From Pigmentiphaga sp. NML080357 (lineage in GTDB: Bacteria > Pseudomonadota > Gammaproteobacteria > Burkholderiales > Burkholderiaceae_B), in contig NZ_NINW01000024.1 in assembly GCF_002188465.1 (NCBI RefSeq), positions 124,001 to 188,000 on the forward strand: DNA of 64,000 nucleotides, given 5' to 3'. Below are positions 26,248 to 34,925 of the stretch, one piece after another. The translations under genes and the position numbers were made by a program. The stretch's first letter is position 1. Each line of letters opens with the position of its first letter. The notes beneath the pieces were generated by a model, which made no database searches, was not told the DNA's origin, and saw only the letters and a list, made by a program, of their open reading frames with translations.

Positions 26248-26309
26248 CCCCTACGCGCTTACGCGCGCCCCCCAGGGGGCGATACGGGTGGACCGGCGGA
26301 GCCGGATCC
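26248..26309. repeat. 62-bp intergenic hairpin repeat, copy 1
   Basis: This block between the convergent sulfatase and bug genes recurs in reverse orientation at 33137-33198. The outer 20 bp (GGATCCGGCTCCGCCGGTCC on the minus strand) and the following ~33 bp containing GCCCCCTGGGGGGC and CGCGTAAGCGCG are shared. Each part can form a strong GC hairpin. It may serve as a bidirectional terminator. Confidence 0.75.
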
Positions 26310-26404
26310 ACCGCATCCTAGGGTAACACCTGGCTGGCGATGGTTGGCGTTCTTTTTTAAATGAACGCCCCGCTCGGTCGTGTTCAGGATCCACCGTACT
26401 CGCT

Positions 26405-27379
26405 TCAATCGAGCGTGATCTTCAAGTCGCGGATCAGCTTCTGCCACAGCTCGCTTTCGCTCTTGATGAGCGCGGCGTATTCCTGCGGGGTGCTGCCCAC
26501 CGGTTCGATACCGAAGTCCACCAGCTTCTTGTTCACGGCAGGCGTCTTGATGGCCGCCGCGACCTGCTTCTGCAGCGCGGCAACGATATCCGGCGGCGTA
26601 TTGGCCGGAACGACCATGCCCACCTGAGCCGACGCCTCCACGTCCTTGATGCCCAGCTCGGCAAACGTCGGCACGTCGGGCAACTGTGCCAGGCGCGTTG
26701 GATTGGCTACCGCCAGCGCGCGCACCTTGCCGCCTTTGATGAACGCATTGCCCGCCGCGAGATCGGTCATCATGGCCGGCAGTTGTCCGCCAGCCACGTC
26801 CACCAGGGCCGGCGCCGCGCCGCGATAAGCGATGTGCAGCATGCGCATGCCGGTGCGTTCCTTTAGCAATTCCATGGCCAGATGATGGGGACTGCCCGCG
26901 CCCGCGGAGGCATAGCTGTACTTGCCGGGCTGGCTCTTGACCTTGGCGATGAAGTCCTTCGCATCCTTGAACTCGGTATTGGGGCCGACGATGAGAATCA
27001 TCGGGAACTTGCCCATGAGCGTGACCGGCGCGAGATCGCGGCTGGGGTTGTAGCTCAGGTTTTTGTACAGCGCCGGATTGAATACCAGCGTGCCGTTGTC
27101 GGCCGACAGCACGGTATAGCCGTCGGGCGCCGCGCGCGCCGTCTCGACCGCGCCGATGGCGGTGTTGCCGCCCGGCTTGTTGTCGACCACGACGGGCTGC
27201 TTCACGATCTCGGACAATTGCGCGCCGATGGTGCGGGCGAGGAAATCCGAACCGCCGCCCACCGCGTAGGGCACGATCCACCGGATGGGCTTGGAAGGAT
27301 AGGATTCCGCCGCCGTGGCCACGCCGGTCCAGATAACCAGCGCCGATGCCGCCAGTGCCGTCGTCCAGTTGTTTTTCAT
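26405..27379 (-). CDS. Bug-family periplasmic solute-binding protein (homogentisate operon)
   Basis: 324 residues. ATG 27379 follows AGGAGACATGC. The signal peptide ends near T-A-A-A. Mature ESYPSKPIRWIVPYAVGGGSDFLART, VDNKPGGNTAIGA and APDGYTVL mark it as Bug. It lies 64 bp downstream of fahA in the same direction, so it is likely part of the hmgA-fahA transcript. This suggests a receptor for an aromatic acid that feeds into homogentisate, or for homogentisate itself (inference). Confidence 0.92.
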   Translation of the reverse strand: MKNNWTTALAASALVIWTGVATAAESYPSKPIRWIVPYAVGGGSDFLARTIGAQLSEIVKQPVVVDNKPGGNTAIGAVETARAAPDGYTVLSADNGTLVFNPALYKNLSYNPSRDLAPVTLMGKFPMILIVGPNTEFKDAKDFIAKVKSQPGKYSYASAGAGSPHHLAMELLKERTGMRMLHIAYRGAAPALVDVAGGQLPAMMTDLAAGNAFIKGGKVRALAVANPTRLAQLPDVPTFAELGIKDVEASAQVGMVVPANTPPDIVAALQKQVAAAIKTPAVNKKLVDFGIEPVGSTPQEYAALIKSESELWQKLIRDLKITLD

Positions 27380-27443
27380 GCATGTCTCCTTGGGTTGTCG
27401 TCAGGGCCGGACTCGGGGAGACAAGTCCGGCCGCTAGCGATTG

Positions 27444-28733
27444 CTAGCCGGCGATGGGCAGCGCCGGCAGTATCGTGCCCGTGCATTGGCCGAAGCCGAC
27501 GCGATAGCCCTGGCCCTGGCACCAGCCGGTCAGCGTGACCTCGTCGCCGTCCTCGATGAAAGCTCGCGTGGCGCCCCCGATGTCCACCGGCTGCTTGCCA
27601 TTGGCGGTCAATTCCAGCAGCGAGCCGTACGAGCCCTGGTCCGGGCCGCTGATCGTGCCGGAGCCCATCAGGTCGCCTACCCGTGTATTGCAACCCGACA
27701 CGGTATGGTGCGCCAGTTGTTGAGCCATCGTCCAGTACATGTACTTGAAGTTGGTGCGGGCGATGGTGGCGGCCTCGCCGCCCTGCGGGCGCAGGGCGAC
27801 TTCCAGGTGGATGTCGAACGCGTGCGGGCCGTCGTGGCGCAGGTAGGCCAGCGGCTCGGGATCCTGCCGCGGCTGTCGGGTGCGGAAGGGCGCGAGGGCA
27901 TCCATCGTGACCACCCAGGGCGAGATCGTGGTGGCGAAACCTTTGGCGTTGAAGGGGCCCAGGGGGACGTACTCCCAGGCCTGGAGGTCGCGCGCGCTCC
28001 AGTCGTTGAGCAGCACCATGCCGAAGATGCGGGATTCGGCATCGGCGCAGGCGACGGGTTCCGCCATGCCGTTGGGCACGCCCACGAAGAAGCCCGTCTC
28101 GAGCTCGAAGTCCAGCTTCAGGCAAGGCGAGAAAACCGGGCGCTCCTGGTTCGGCAGCTTGATCTGCCCATTGGGGCGGCGCACCGGCGTGCCGCTTACC
28201 ACCACCGAAGAGGCGCGGCCGTTGTAGCCGATCGGGATTTCCAGCCAGTTGGGCAGCAACGCGTTCTTGGGGTCGCGGAAGAGGGCGCCGACGTTGGTGG
28301 CGTGTTCCTTGGAGGAATAGAAATCGGTATAGCCGGGGATTTCCACCGGCAGCAGCATGGTGGCCGACGCCTGCGGAACCAGGACGCGCGCCCGCGCGGC
28401 GGCATCGTCGCGCAGCGTGGCCGTGCCGGCGGCCAGCAGCGTGCTGAGCCGGGCGCGCACGCTGCGCCAGGTGTCGCGGCCGCAGGCCATGAAGGCATTC
28501 AGGCTGGAGGCCGAGAACAGCGGCCGGGGCGTGCGCAACAGGCCCGCCTGCTCGAGATAGGACAGATCGACGATCTGGTCGCCGATGGCCACGCCGACCC
28601 GGGCGGCCGCGTCGGCGGAGGGCTTGAACACCCCGTAGGGCAGGTTCTGGATGGGAAAGTGGCTGTCGGCCGTGTTGGCGGATTCCACCCAGCTCTTCAG
28701 GCTGGGGGCGACAGTGGGGTCGTCGGGGTTCAT
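27444..28733 (-). CDS. fahA: Fumarylacetoacetase
   Basis: 429 residues; ATG 28733 overlaps the hmgA stop (ATGA). The frame is open further upstream but only inside hmgA. The protein has the N-terminal SH3-like domain and the C-terminal FAH domain. D137 and H144 in [10 protein letters not shown] match the metal-binding Asp and catalytic His of the family, and the [10 protein letters not shown] and [11 protein letters not shown] segments are conserved. It hydrolyses fumarylacetoacetate to fumarate and acetoacetate, the last step of homogentisate catabolism. No maleylacetoacetate isomerase gene is adjacent. Confidence 0.95.
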   Translation of the reverse strand: MNPDDPTVAPSLKSWVESANTADSHFPIQNLPYGVFKPSADAAARVGVAIGDQIVDLSYLEQAGLLRTPRPLFSASSLNAFMACGRDTWRSVRARLSTLLAAGTATLRDDAAARARVLVPQASATMLLPVEIPGYTDFYSSKEHATNVGALFRDPKNALLPNWLEIPIGYNGRASSVVVSGTPVRRPNGQIKLPNQERPVFSPCLKLDFELETGFFVGVPNGMAEPVACADAESRIFGMVLLNDWSARDLQAWEYVPLGPFNAKGFATTISPWVVTMDALAPFRTRQPRQDPEPLAYLRHDGPHAFDIHLEVALRPQGGEAATIARTNFKYMYWTMAQQLAHHTVSGCNTRVGDLMGSGTISGPDQGSYGSLLELTANGKQPVDIGGATRAFIEDGDEVTLTGWCQGQGYRVGFGQCTGTILPALPIAG

Positions 28734-30055
28734 CGGGTCTCCGGGGAAAAATGCTTCTTCAGATTCTGCCAGCACTGGAAATACTGGCTTTGCAGCTGGG
28801 CCGCCTCCAGCGCATAGCGGGTGGGCTTGATGACGGTGCGGGTCTCGAACATGAACGCCATCGTGTCGTCCACCTTGTGCGGCCGGGTGGTGTCGGCATG
28901 CGAGGCTTTCTCGAAGGTGTCGCCGTCGGGTCCATGGCCCGACATGCAGTTGTGCAGGCTGGCGCCGCCCGGCACGAAGCCCTCGGCCTTGGCGTCGTAG
29001 GCGCCATGCACCAGGCCCATGAACTCGCTGGCCACGTTGCGGTGGAACCAGGGAGGACGGAAGGTGTTCTCGGCGGCCAGCCAGCGGGGCGGGAAGATCA
29101 CGAAGTCCAGCGAGTCCACGCCCGGGGTGTCGCTCGGCGCGTGCAGCACCAGGAAGATGGACGGGTCGGGGTGGTCGTAGCTGATCGAGCCTATCGCGTT
29201 GAAGCGGCGCAGGTCGTATTTGTAGGGCGCGTAGCTGCCGTGCCAGGCGACCACGTCGAGCGGCGAATGATGGATCTCGGCGCGCCACAGGCGGCCGCCG
29301 AACTTGGCTACCAGTTCGAAGCGGCCTTCGCGGTCTTCGTAGCGGGCGCGGGGAGTGAGGAAATCGCGCGGGTTCGCCAGGCCGTTGGAGCCGATCACCC
29401 CGAGGTCGGGCAGGCGCAGCAGCGCGCCGAAGTTTTCGCAGATGTAGCCGCGCGCCGCGCCGTCGGGCAAGGCGACCTGGAAGCGGCAGCCGCGCGGGAT
29501 GACGGCGATTTCCTGCGGCGCGAGGTCGATCGCGCCCAGTTCGGTGGCGATGTGGAGCCGTCCGTGCTGCGGCACGATCAGCAGCTCGCCATCGGCGCTG
29601 TAGAAGTAGCGGTCCTGCATGGAACGGTTGGCCGCGTACAGGTGGATGGCGCAGCCCTGCATGGTGTCGGCCGCGCCGTTGCCCGCCATGGTGACCCAGC
29701 CTTCGATGAAGTCGGTGGGCGCCTGCGGCATGGGCAGCGGGTCCCAGCGCAGCTGGTTCGGCGAGGTCGGCGGCACCTGCGCGAAATCGCCCACCAGGTG
29801 GGGGCTTTCCATCGGCTCGAAAGGAAGGTGTACGGCGGCCGGGCGGATGCGGTAAAGCCAGGAGCGCCGGTTGTGGCTGCGCGGGGCGGTAAACGCAGTG
29901 CCGGAGAATTGCTCGGCATAGAGCCCGTAGGGCGCGCGCTGTGGCGAGTTCCGGCCCTCGGGAAGCGCGCCGGGCAAGGCCTCGGTGGCGAACTCATTGC
30001 CGAAGCCCGACATGTAGCCGGGGGCGGTTTCTGTGCGGTCGGTGGAGGCGTTCAT
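28730..30055 (-). CDS. hmgA: Homogentisate 1,2-dioxygenase
   Basis: 441 residues, full family length. The cupin-like Fe(II) site shows H338 and E344 in [11 protein letters not shown] and H374 in SGHGPDGD, with the spacing of the human enzyme. The N-terminal [17 protein letters not shown] is characteristic. It opens the homogentisate ring to maleylacetoacetate in tyrosine and phenylalanine catabolism. It is the first gene of hmgA-fahA-bug and divergent from an IclR gene. Two TTACG-type operator candidates lie just upstream of its start. Confidence 0.96.
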   Translation of the reverse strand: MNASTDRTETAPGYMSGFGNEFATEALPGALPEGRNSPQRAPYGLYAEQFSGTAFTAPRSHNRRSWLYRIRPAAVHLPFEPMESPHLVGDFAQVPPTSPNQLRWDPLPMPQAPTDFIEGWVTMAGNGAADTMQGCAIHLYAANRSMQDRYFYSADGELLIVPQHGRLHIATELGAIDLAPQEIAVIPRGCRFQVALPDGAARGYICENFGALLRLPDLGVIGSNGLANPRDFLTPRARYEDREGRFELVAKFGGRLWRAEIHHSPLDVVAWHGSYAPYKYDLRRFNAIGSISYDHPDPSIFLVLHAPSDTPGVDSLDFVIFPPRWLAAENTFRPPWFHRNVASEFMGLVHGAYDAKAEGFVPGGASLHNCMSGHGPDGDTFEKASHADTTRPHKVDDTMAFMFETRTVIKPTRYALEAAQLQSQYFQCWQNLKKHFSPETR

Positions 30056-30072
30056 GATGGTCCGGATTGGGA

Positions 30073-30087
30073 TTACGTTGAAAGTAA
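30073..30087. promoter_or_regulatory. IclR-type operator candidate, hmgA side, site 1
   Basis: TTACGTTGAAAGTAA fits TTACG-N5-CGTAA with one mismatch and is extended to GATTAC...GTAATC. It starts 20 bp before site 2. Confidence 0.65.
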
Positions 30088-30092
30088 TCTAT

Positions 30093-30107
30093 TTACGATA
30101 AGCGTAA
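30093..30107. promoter_or_regulatory. IclR-type operator candidate, hmgA side, site 2
   Basis: TTACGATAAGCGTAA is a perfect 5-5-5 dyad, two helical turns from site 1. Confidence 0.7.
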
Positions 30108-30133
30108 TTATCGCCGTGCCATTCGTCAAGTTA

Positions 30134-30148
30134 TTACGTGATGCGTGC
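30134..30148. promoter_or_regulatory. IclR-type operator candidate, regulator side, degenerate site
   Basis: TTACGTGATGCGTGC keeps the left half-site and part of the right one. It starts 20 bp before the perfect site at 30154, mirroring the pair on the hmgA side. Confidence 0.45.
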
Positions 30149-30153
30149 TAGCA

Positions 30154-30168
30154 TTACGCTAAACGTAA
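30154..30168. promoter_or_regulatory. IclR-type operator candidate, regulator side
   Basis: TTACGCTAAACGTAA is a perfect 5-5-5 dyad, 14 bp upstream of the IclR GTG start. It probably mediates autoregulation. Confidence 0.7.
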
Positions 30169-30181
30169 CTCGAGAGACGGA

Positions 30182-31018
30182 GTGAGGGTGACAGGCAAGC
30201 GCACGACGGCGGCGGTCGCGCCCGATGCCGGAGACGAGGCCGCAAGCCGTGGCGGCGGCGTCCAGGCGCTGGAAACCGGATTGACGGTGCTGGACGTGTT
30301 CGCCGACGCCGTCCGTCCTCTCATGCTCAAGGAAATCGCCCAGGCGGCCGGGATGCATCCGGCCAAGGTCCATCGCTACCTGGCCAGCTTCGTCAAGCGC
30401 GGCTATGTGGAGCAGGACACCCAGGGCCGGTACAGCCTGGGGCGGGGCTCTCTTCGTATCGGCCTCGCCAGCCTAGCCGCGCTGGACGCCGTCAGGCTGG
30501 TGACGCCGTTGCTGGACGAGCTCAGCAATACGCTTGGCGAAACCGTGCTGGCCGCGGTCTGGGGCAACCGCGGCCCGACCGTCGTGCAATGGCGCGATTC
30601 GCCGCGCCCGGTCATGGTGAACGTCCGCCCGGGTTCGGTCCTGCCGCTGCTGTCGTCCGCCACGGGACGGGTGTTCGCGGCCTTCATGGAGCCGCACCTC
30701 ACCGCCGGCCTGATCGAAGAGGAACTGCGCGAACGGGCCATGGAAGGCGCGTACCCCTCGAACATGCGCGAAGTCCGCGAACTGCTGGACAGCGTGCGGG
30801 CCTCGCACGTCGGCCGCGTCACGGGCGACGTGCTGCCCGGCGTCAATTCGGTCAGCTCCCCGGTGTTCGACTACGACGCGAAGCTGGTGCTGGTCGTGAC
30901 CGCACTGGGCAACAGCGCTCGTTTCGATTCCGATCCCAGCGGTCCTATCGCCGCCGCTGTCCGGCAGGCCGCCGAGGCGCTATCGGCCCGCCTGGGCTAT
31001 CCCGGCGCCCGGTCCTAA
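30182..31018 (+). CDS. IclR-family regulator of the homogentisate operon
   Basis: 278 residues from GTG 30182; a second GTG at 30188 is closer to a better-placed GGAGTGAG. The helix-turn-helix (about residues 25-80: VQALETGLTVLDVFAD...AAGMHPAKVHRYLASFVKRGY) and effector domain (LSSATGRVFAAF, GVNSVSSPVFDYDAKLVLVVTALG) are intact. It is divergent from hmgA across a region with two pairs of matching dyads, which strongly suggests direct control of hmgA-fahA-bug. HmgR in Pseudomonas is also an IclR-type repressor of this pathway. Confidence 0.9.
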   Translation: MRVTGKRTTAAVAPDAGDEAASRGGGVQALETGLTVLDVFADAVRPLMLKEIAQAAGMHPAKVHRYLASFVKRGYVEQDTQGRYSLGRGSLRIGLASLAALDAVRLVTPLLDELSNTLGETVLAAVWGNRGPTVVQWRDSPRPVMVNVRPGSVLPLLSSATGRVFAAFMEPHLTAGLIEEELRERAMEGAYPSNMREVRELLDSVRASHVGRVTGDVLPGVNSVSSPVFDYDAKLVLVVTALGNSARFDSDPSGPIAAAVRQAAEALSARLGYPGARS

Positions 31019-31033
31019 GGCTGCCGGGCCTTA
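31016..31033. terminator. Small hairpin joining two convergent stop codons
   Basis: TAAGGC-TGCCGG-GCCTTA has each arm containing the TAA stop of one convergent gene (IclR on plus, MocR-like on minus). The stem is short and lacks a T tract, so termination is possible but weak. Confidence 0.3.
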
Positions 31034-32086
31034 TGCGCCGGCGTGCGCGGCCAGGCGTCCGCTGCCGAAGCTGGTGGCGGTCTTGAGGTCGGTCAGGCTT
31101 GAGATCCAGTCGGCGCGCGCGGCGATGTAGCCGCATCGCAGCGAGGCCGAGAGCGTCTTGGAGAAACTGCCGATGTGGATCACGCGCGAGAGACCGTCGA
31201 AGGCGGCCAGCCTTGGCGCAGGGCTGGTTTCGAAGTCGGCGAAGATATCGTCTTCGACGATCACGAGGCCGGAGTTGTCGGCAAGTTTCAGGAGCCGGTG
31301 CGCCGTGACGGACGAGAGCGTTGCGCCGGTGGGGTTGTGGATGCCCGAGTTGGTGATGTAGAGCCTGGGCGAATGCGCGTCCAGGGCGGCGCCGAAGGCT
31401 GCGAGGTCCGGTCCATTCGGCGTGTAGGGAATGCCTACCGCCTTGACGCGATGCGCCCTCAGCAGCGCGTGGAAATTGAAATAGCAGGGATCGTCGACCA
31501 GCACCGTGTCGCCCGGCTCCAGCAGGAAGCGGCAGATCAGGTCGATGGCCTGGGTGCCGGATTCGGTCAGCATGATCTGCTCGGGCGGCGCCTCGATGTC
31601 GACGGCGGCCATGCGCCGCGCGAGCAGGTGGCGCAGCGCCGGCAGGCCGAGCGGTGTGCCATAGTCCACGAGCGTCGAGGTTTCCGCCCGTGCCGCCGCG
31701 CGCAGCCCGCGGCGCATGCCCGCCTCGTACATCCACGCGGCGGGCAGCCAGCCGCATCCGGGCTTGAGCACCGTGGCGAAGGTTTCCAGCGACTGGCGCG
31801 AGACCCAGAGGGGATCGACCTCACGATCGAGCTGTGGGCCGATCTGCGCCAGGGCCAGCGGCGCCGCCGGCCCCGAAACGTAGAATCCGGAGCCGGGCCG
31901 CGCGCGGATGAGGCCTTCCGCCGCGAGGCGCTCGTAGGCCTCGACGATGGTGGAAACCGAACACCGCATGGCCTTGGCCTGCGCCCGCACGGACGGCAGC
32001 CGCATGCCCGGCAGGTAGGCGCGCGCGGCGATCCTGGTTCGGACCGCGTCCATGACGGCATCGATCCGGGTCTGCTTATTTTCCAC
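31031..32086 (-). CDS. MocR/GntR-aminotransferase regulator, C-terminally truncated
   Basis: 351 residues; MocR proteins usually have about 450-500. The GntR winged helix (about residues 7-70: YLPGMRLPSVRAQAKAMRCSVSTIVEAYERLAAEGLI) and most of the fold-type-I aminotransferase domain are present, with the PLP Lys K310 in GSFSKTLS, N251 in HNPTG and R317. The protein then stops abruptly after TATSFGSGRLAAH, where homologues continue with roughly 110 more residues including the small domain. The converging IclR gene begins its end 12 bp away, so DNA was probably lost at this junction. It may be a pseudogene. It is divergent from an EamA transporter, a usual MocR target. Confidence 0.8.
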   Translation of the reverse strand: MENKQTRIDAVMDAVRTRIAARAYLPGMRLPSVRAQAKAMRCSVSTIVEAYERLAAEGLIRARPGSGFYVSGPAAPLALAQIGPQLDREVDPLWVSRQSLETFATVLKPGCGWLPAAWMYEAGMRRGLRAAARAETSTLVDYGTPLGLPALRHLLARRMAAVDIEAPPEQIMLTESGTQAIDLICRFLLEPGDTVLVDDPCYFNFHALLRAHRVKAVGIPYTPNGPDLAAFGAALDAHSPRLYITNSGIHNPTGATLSSVTAHRLLKLADNSGLVIVEDDIFADFETSPAPRLAAFDGLSRVIHIGSFSKTLSASLRCGYIAARADWISSLTDLKTATSFGSGRLAAHAGA

Positions 32087-32132
32087 GTTCGTCGGTCTCG
32101 GCTGTGCTGGTCATGTAACCATAACAGTTTCG

Positions 32133-32152
32133 TCGGATTGTATCGGACTGTG
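32133..32152. promoter_or_regulatory. Tandem direct repeat between MocR-like and EamA genes
   Basis: TCGGATTGTA is followed directly by TCGGACTGTG (8 of 10 identical). MocR regulators typically bind direct repeats in such divergent regions. Confidence 0.45.
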
Positions 32153-32207
32153 CCTGGGAACTCGCATGCTGCCGTGGTCTACTGCCTGGCAGCGGAAAGG
32201 GGAGTTC

Positions 32208-33071
32208 ATGAGCAAGACGGCAAGCGGGTGGATCAGCGGTTTCCTTGGCGTGGCGATTTTCGCCGGTTCGCTGCCGGCCACGCGTGCGGCGGTCATGGAT
32301 TTCGATCCTGTATTTCTCACCTGCGCGCGTGCCACCATCGCCGCGGCGCTCGGGCTGGCGCTGCTGGCGGCGTTTCGCCAGCAGCGCCCCGGGGTGGAAG
32401 ACTTGCCCTCGCTCGGACTTGCGGCCGCCGGCGTCGTGGTCGGTTTTCCGCTGCTGACCGCGCTGGCCCTGCAGCATGTCTCGTCGGCGCACTCGATCGT
32501 CTTTGTGGGGTTGCTGCCGCTTTGCACCGCGATCTTCGGCGTCGTGCGTGGCGGCGAGCGGCCGCGGCCCGCCTTCTGGTTGTTTTCGCTGTTGGGTAGC
32601 GCCTGTGTCGCCGGCTACGCGCTCTTGGGCGGGATCGGGGCATCCTTCCAGGGCGACCTGCTGATGCTGGGCGCCATCATCGTATGCGGGCTGGGCTATG
32701 CGGAAGGTGCGCGCCTGTCGCGCAAGCTCGGGGGCTGGCAGGTCATCAGCTGGGCGCTGGTACTATCCTTGCCCGTCATGCTGCCGATCGCCTGGCTCAC
32801 CATGCCGGCATCGGTAGGCCATGTCGGCGCGCCGGCCTGGTTCGGACTTGCCTATGTTTCGCTTTTCAGCATGCTGATCGGTTTCGTGTTCTGGTACCAC
32901 GGATTGGCGCAGGGCGGCATCGCGGCGGTAGGCCAGCTGCAGTTGCTCCAGCCCTTCATGGGCCTGGGCCTGGCGGCGTTGTTCCTCCACGAAGCCGTGA
33001 GCTGGCCCATGCTGGCGGCGACCCTCGCCGCCGTCGCCTGCGTAGCCGGCGCAGAACGCTTCGCCCACTGA
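32208..33071 (+). CDS. EamA/DMT-family transporter
   Basis: 287 residues from ATG 32208 after AAAGGGGAG; the frame continues upstream without a credible start. About ten hydrophobic helices form two EamA repeats (residues about 5-135 and 145-285). The second contains FGLAYVSLFSMLIGFVFWY and QLQLLQPFMGLGLAALFLHE, a conserved DMT segment. It is likely an inner-membrane exporter or importer of a small metabolite. It is divergent from the MocR-like gene, whose truncation may have changed its control. Confidence 0.9.
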   Translation: MSKTASGWISGFLGVAIFAGSLPATRAAVMDFDPVFLTCARATIAAALGLALLAAFRQQRPGVEDLPSLGLAAAGVVVGFPLLTALALQHVSSAHSIVFVGLLPLCTAIFGVVRGGERPRPAFWLFSLLGSACVAGYALLGGIGASFQGDLLMLGAIIVCGLGYAEGARLSRKLGGWQVISWALVLSLPVMLPIAWLTMPASVGHVGAPAWFGLAYVSLFSMLIGFVFWYHGLAQGGIAAVGQLQLLQPFMGLGLAALFLHEAVSWPMLAATLAAVACVAGAERFAH

Positions 33072-33136
33072 TCCGCACCCCTAAACTCAGGGCGCAGCGC
33101 CTCCGCCACCAACCGGTGCCCTGCCCAGGGCGCCGC

Positions 33137-33198
33137 GGATCCGGCTCCGCCGGTCCGCCAGCGCCGCCCCCTGGGGGGCGCGCGTAAGCGCGTAGGGG
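33137..33198. repeat. 62-bp intergenic hairpin repeat, copy 2
   Basis: This is the reverse-oriented copy of 26248-26309, placed between the convergent EamA and von Willebrand A genes and ending 4 bp before the latter's stop codon. The two blocks have equal length, and the differences are confined to a short central stretch. Confidence 0.75.
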
Positions 33199-33201
33199 GG
33201 G

Positions 33202-34431
33202 CTAATACTCCAGCTTGATTTCGCCCCGGATGTCCGCGCCGTTGTCGATCACCACGCGTACGGTCTTGGGCTTGCCGTCCTTCTTGCTGCGGTAGGTAAT
33301 GACGTAGCCGCCGGCAGCCACCTCGGCAATGGGCAGGTCGACCAGGCTGAATACTTTCCTGTCCCATTCGAAGTAGGCGCCGCCCGTGCCTTCCGTGCCG
33401 GCGAATACCTTCATGTCCGTATTGGCGCCGGCGTTCTCGATCTTGGGGGAAACGACGTGCACGACGGCCTTGCCCTTGAGCTTGGCGATGAGGTCTTCCG
33501 CGGAAGGCGGAATCCAGCGGCCGCTGATGTTGTCATTGCCGTAGGTGGCCGCGTTGTGCGAGGTGACATCCGTGACGACGATCAGCACGCGCTGGGCGCC
33601 GCTGCGCCATGGCGTAGTATCGAACGCGAACTGCAGCGCGCCAGTCGCATTCTCCGGCAGCCCGCCGCCGCCAGCCGGCACTTCTTCCGAAATGAACTGC
33701 TTGAACTTGTCGAAGTCGGCGGTAGGCGCGAAGACCTGGCGCTCATTGAGGTCGAAGCCCGGCGGCGCCGTGCTGCCCGTGCCGATGCGGCCCGAATTGG
33801 CTGATCGCGTATCGAAGGCATCGCCGAAGGTCACTGCGCCCAATTGCACGTCGAGCCCGCTCTCATCCAGGAAGTCGACGAACTCGGCGATCGAGGACTG
33901 GACGCTGGATAGCGCGCTGCCCATGCTGGCCGTCGTGTCGAAGACGAATACGACGTCGGCCTTGGCGCGCGAGGAGTCCTCGCCGATGCGGACCACGGTA
34001 TGGCCTTTGACGATGCCGTTTTCCACCACGACGAAGTCGTCGGCTTCGAGATCGGGCACTGCGGCTCGCGTCAGATTGGCACGCGTGGCGGCGGCCTTGT
34101 TGGGCCCCGAGCGCATGGATAGCTGGCGCGCCGAAAGCGTCTTGGCCGTGGGCGCGGCAAAGCCGGCGATGTTTATCTCGGTCAGCCCGCTGTCATCGGG
34201 CCTGGGCGAGATCGTGGCGGCTGCCGTGATAGTGGGATTGGCGATCGGAGCGGGCGGGGTGGCCGTGCTGTCCGCATAGGGGTCCGGCGGGGGCGGCCCC
34301 GGCTCGCCGCCCGGATTCCCAGGATTTCCCGTGCCGCTTCCCGTGGTGACCGCGCCATCGCCGCCGCAACCGGCGAGGAATCCCGCGACCAGCAATGTCA
34401 TCAGCCATTGCCTCGAAAACAGTTTCATCAT
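33202..34431 (-). CDS. von Willebrand factor A-domain lipoprotein
   Basis: 409 residues; tandem ATG codons follow GAGGGAGCACG. The signal ends in L-A-G-C (acylated Cys22). A Gly/Pro-rich linker (about residues 23-60) leads to a vWA domain from about 155, with the MIDAS D165-T-T-A-S169 and a further VVTDVTSHN segment. A C-terminal beta-rich tail (YVITYRSKKDGKPKTVRVVID) resembles the ends of secreted vWA proteins. It is likely a metal-dependent adhesion or complex-assembly lipoprotein at the cell envelope. No partner gene is adjacent and the function is unknown. Confidence 0.85.
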   Translation of the reverse strand: MMKLFSRQWLMTLLVAGFLAGCGGDGAVTTGSGTGNPGNPGGEPGPPPPDPYADSTATPPAPIANPTITAAATISPRPDDSGLTEINIAGFAAPTAKTLSARQLSMRSGPNKAAATRANLTRAAVPDLEADDFVVVENGIVKGHTVVRIGEDSSRAKADVVFVFDTTASMGSALSSVQSSIAEFVDFLDESGLDVQLGAVTFGDAFDTRSANSGRIGTGSTAPPGFDLNERQVFAPTADFDKFKQFISEEVPAGGGGLPENATGALQFAFDTTPWRSGAQRVLIVVTDVTSHNAATYGNDNISGRWIPPSAEDLIAKLKGKAVVHVVSPKIENAGANTDMKVFAGTEGTGGAYFEWDRKVFSLVDLPIAEVAAGGYVITYRSKKDGKPKTVRVVIDNGADIRGEIKLEY

Positions 34432-34566
34432 CGTGCTCCCTCGTGAGTTCGAACGAGGGAATGGTAGGAAGGAATGACACGCTGATGAATATGCCTAACG
34501 GCAAGGCCGACGGGATAGGCCGAACGGTCAGGTGAGCGCAGCGGGGCAATGCGCGTTGCCTGGGCT

Positions 34567-34869
34567 TCAGCCGATTTCGTAGTCCACCATGCAGCCGGCG
34601 CTGAGATAGCGGTCCACCTTGGCGCGGGTCTCCATGTGCACCGGATGGGCGTGATAGGCCGCGAGCGCCTCGCGGTCGGTAAAGACCGTATACACCGCGA
34701 CGTCCAGCGCCTTGCTCGACGTGCTGAAGTTCAGGCCGGCCTCGGATTCGAGCAGGCCCGGAATGCGTCCGCGTTGCGCCGCGATGGCCGAGCGGATGGC
34801 GGCAAAGGCCGACTCGCGGGTCTCGCCTTCGTCGAGCTTGAGGCGCCACATGGCGATGTGCTTGATCAT
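34567..34869 (-). CDS. Dabb-domain (stress-responsive A/B barrel) protein
   Basis: 100 residues from ATG 34869 (AAGGACTCCC upstream); the ATG at 34947 would add an unlikely 26-residue extension. The single ferredoxin-like Dabb domain shows MIKHIAMWRL at strand 1, the GLLESEAGLNFS segment and the AVYTVFTDREALAAYHAHPVH helix-loop. These small dimeric proteins sometimes act in aromatic or polyketide metabolism. Nothing adjacent defines its substrate. Confidence 0.85.
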   Translation of the reverse strand: MIKHIAMWRLKLDEGETRESAFAAIRSAIAAQRGRIPGLLESEAGLNFSTSSKALDVAVYTVFTDREALAAYHAHPVHMETRAKVDRYLSAGCMVDYEIG

Positions 34870-34925
34870 GGGAGTCCTTGGTGCAGGGTGAAGAAGGTGG
34901 AAGCGATGCTCGTCTGTCGAGGAGC

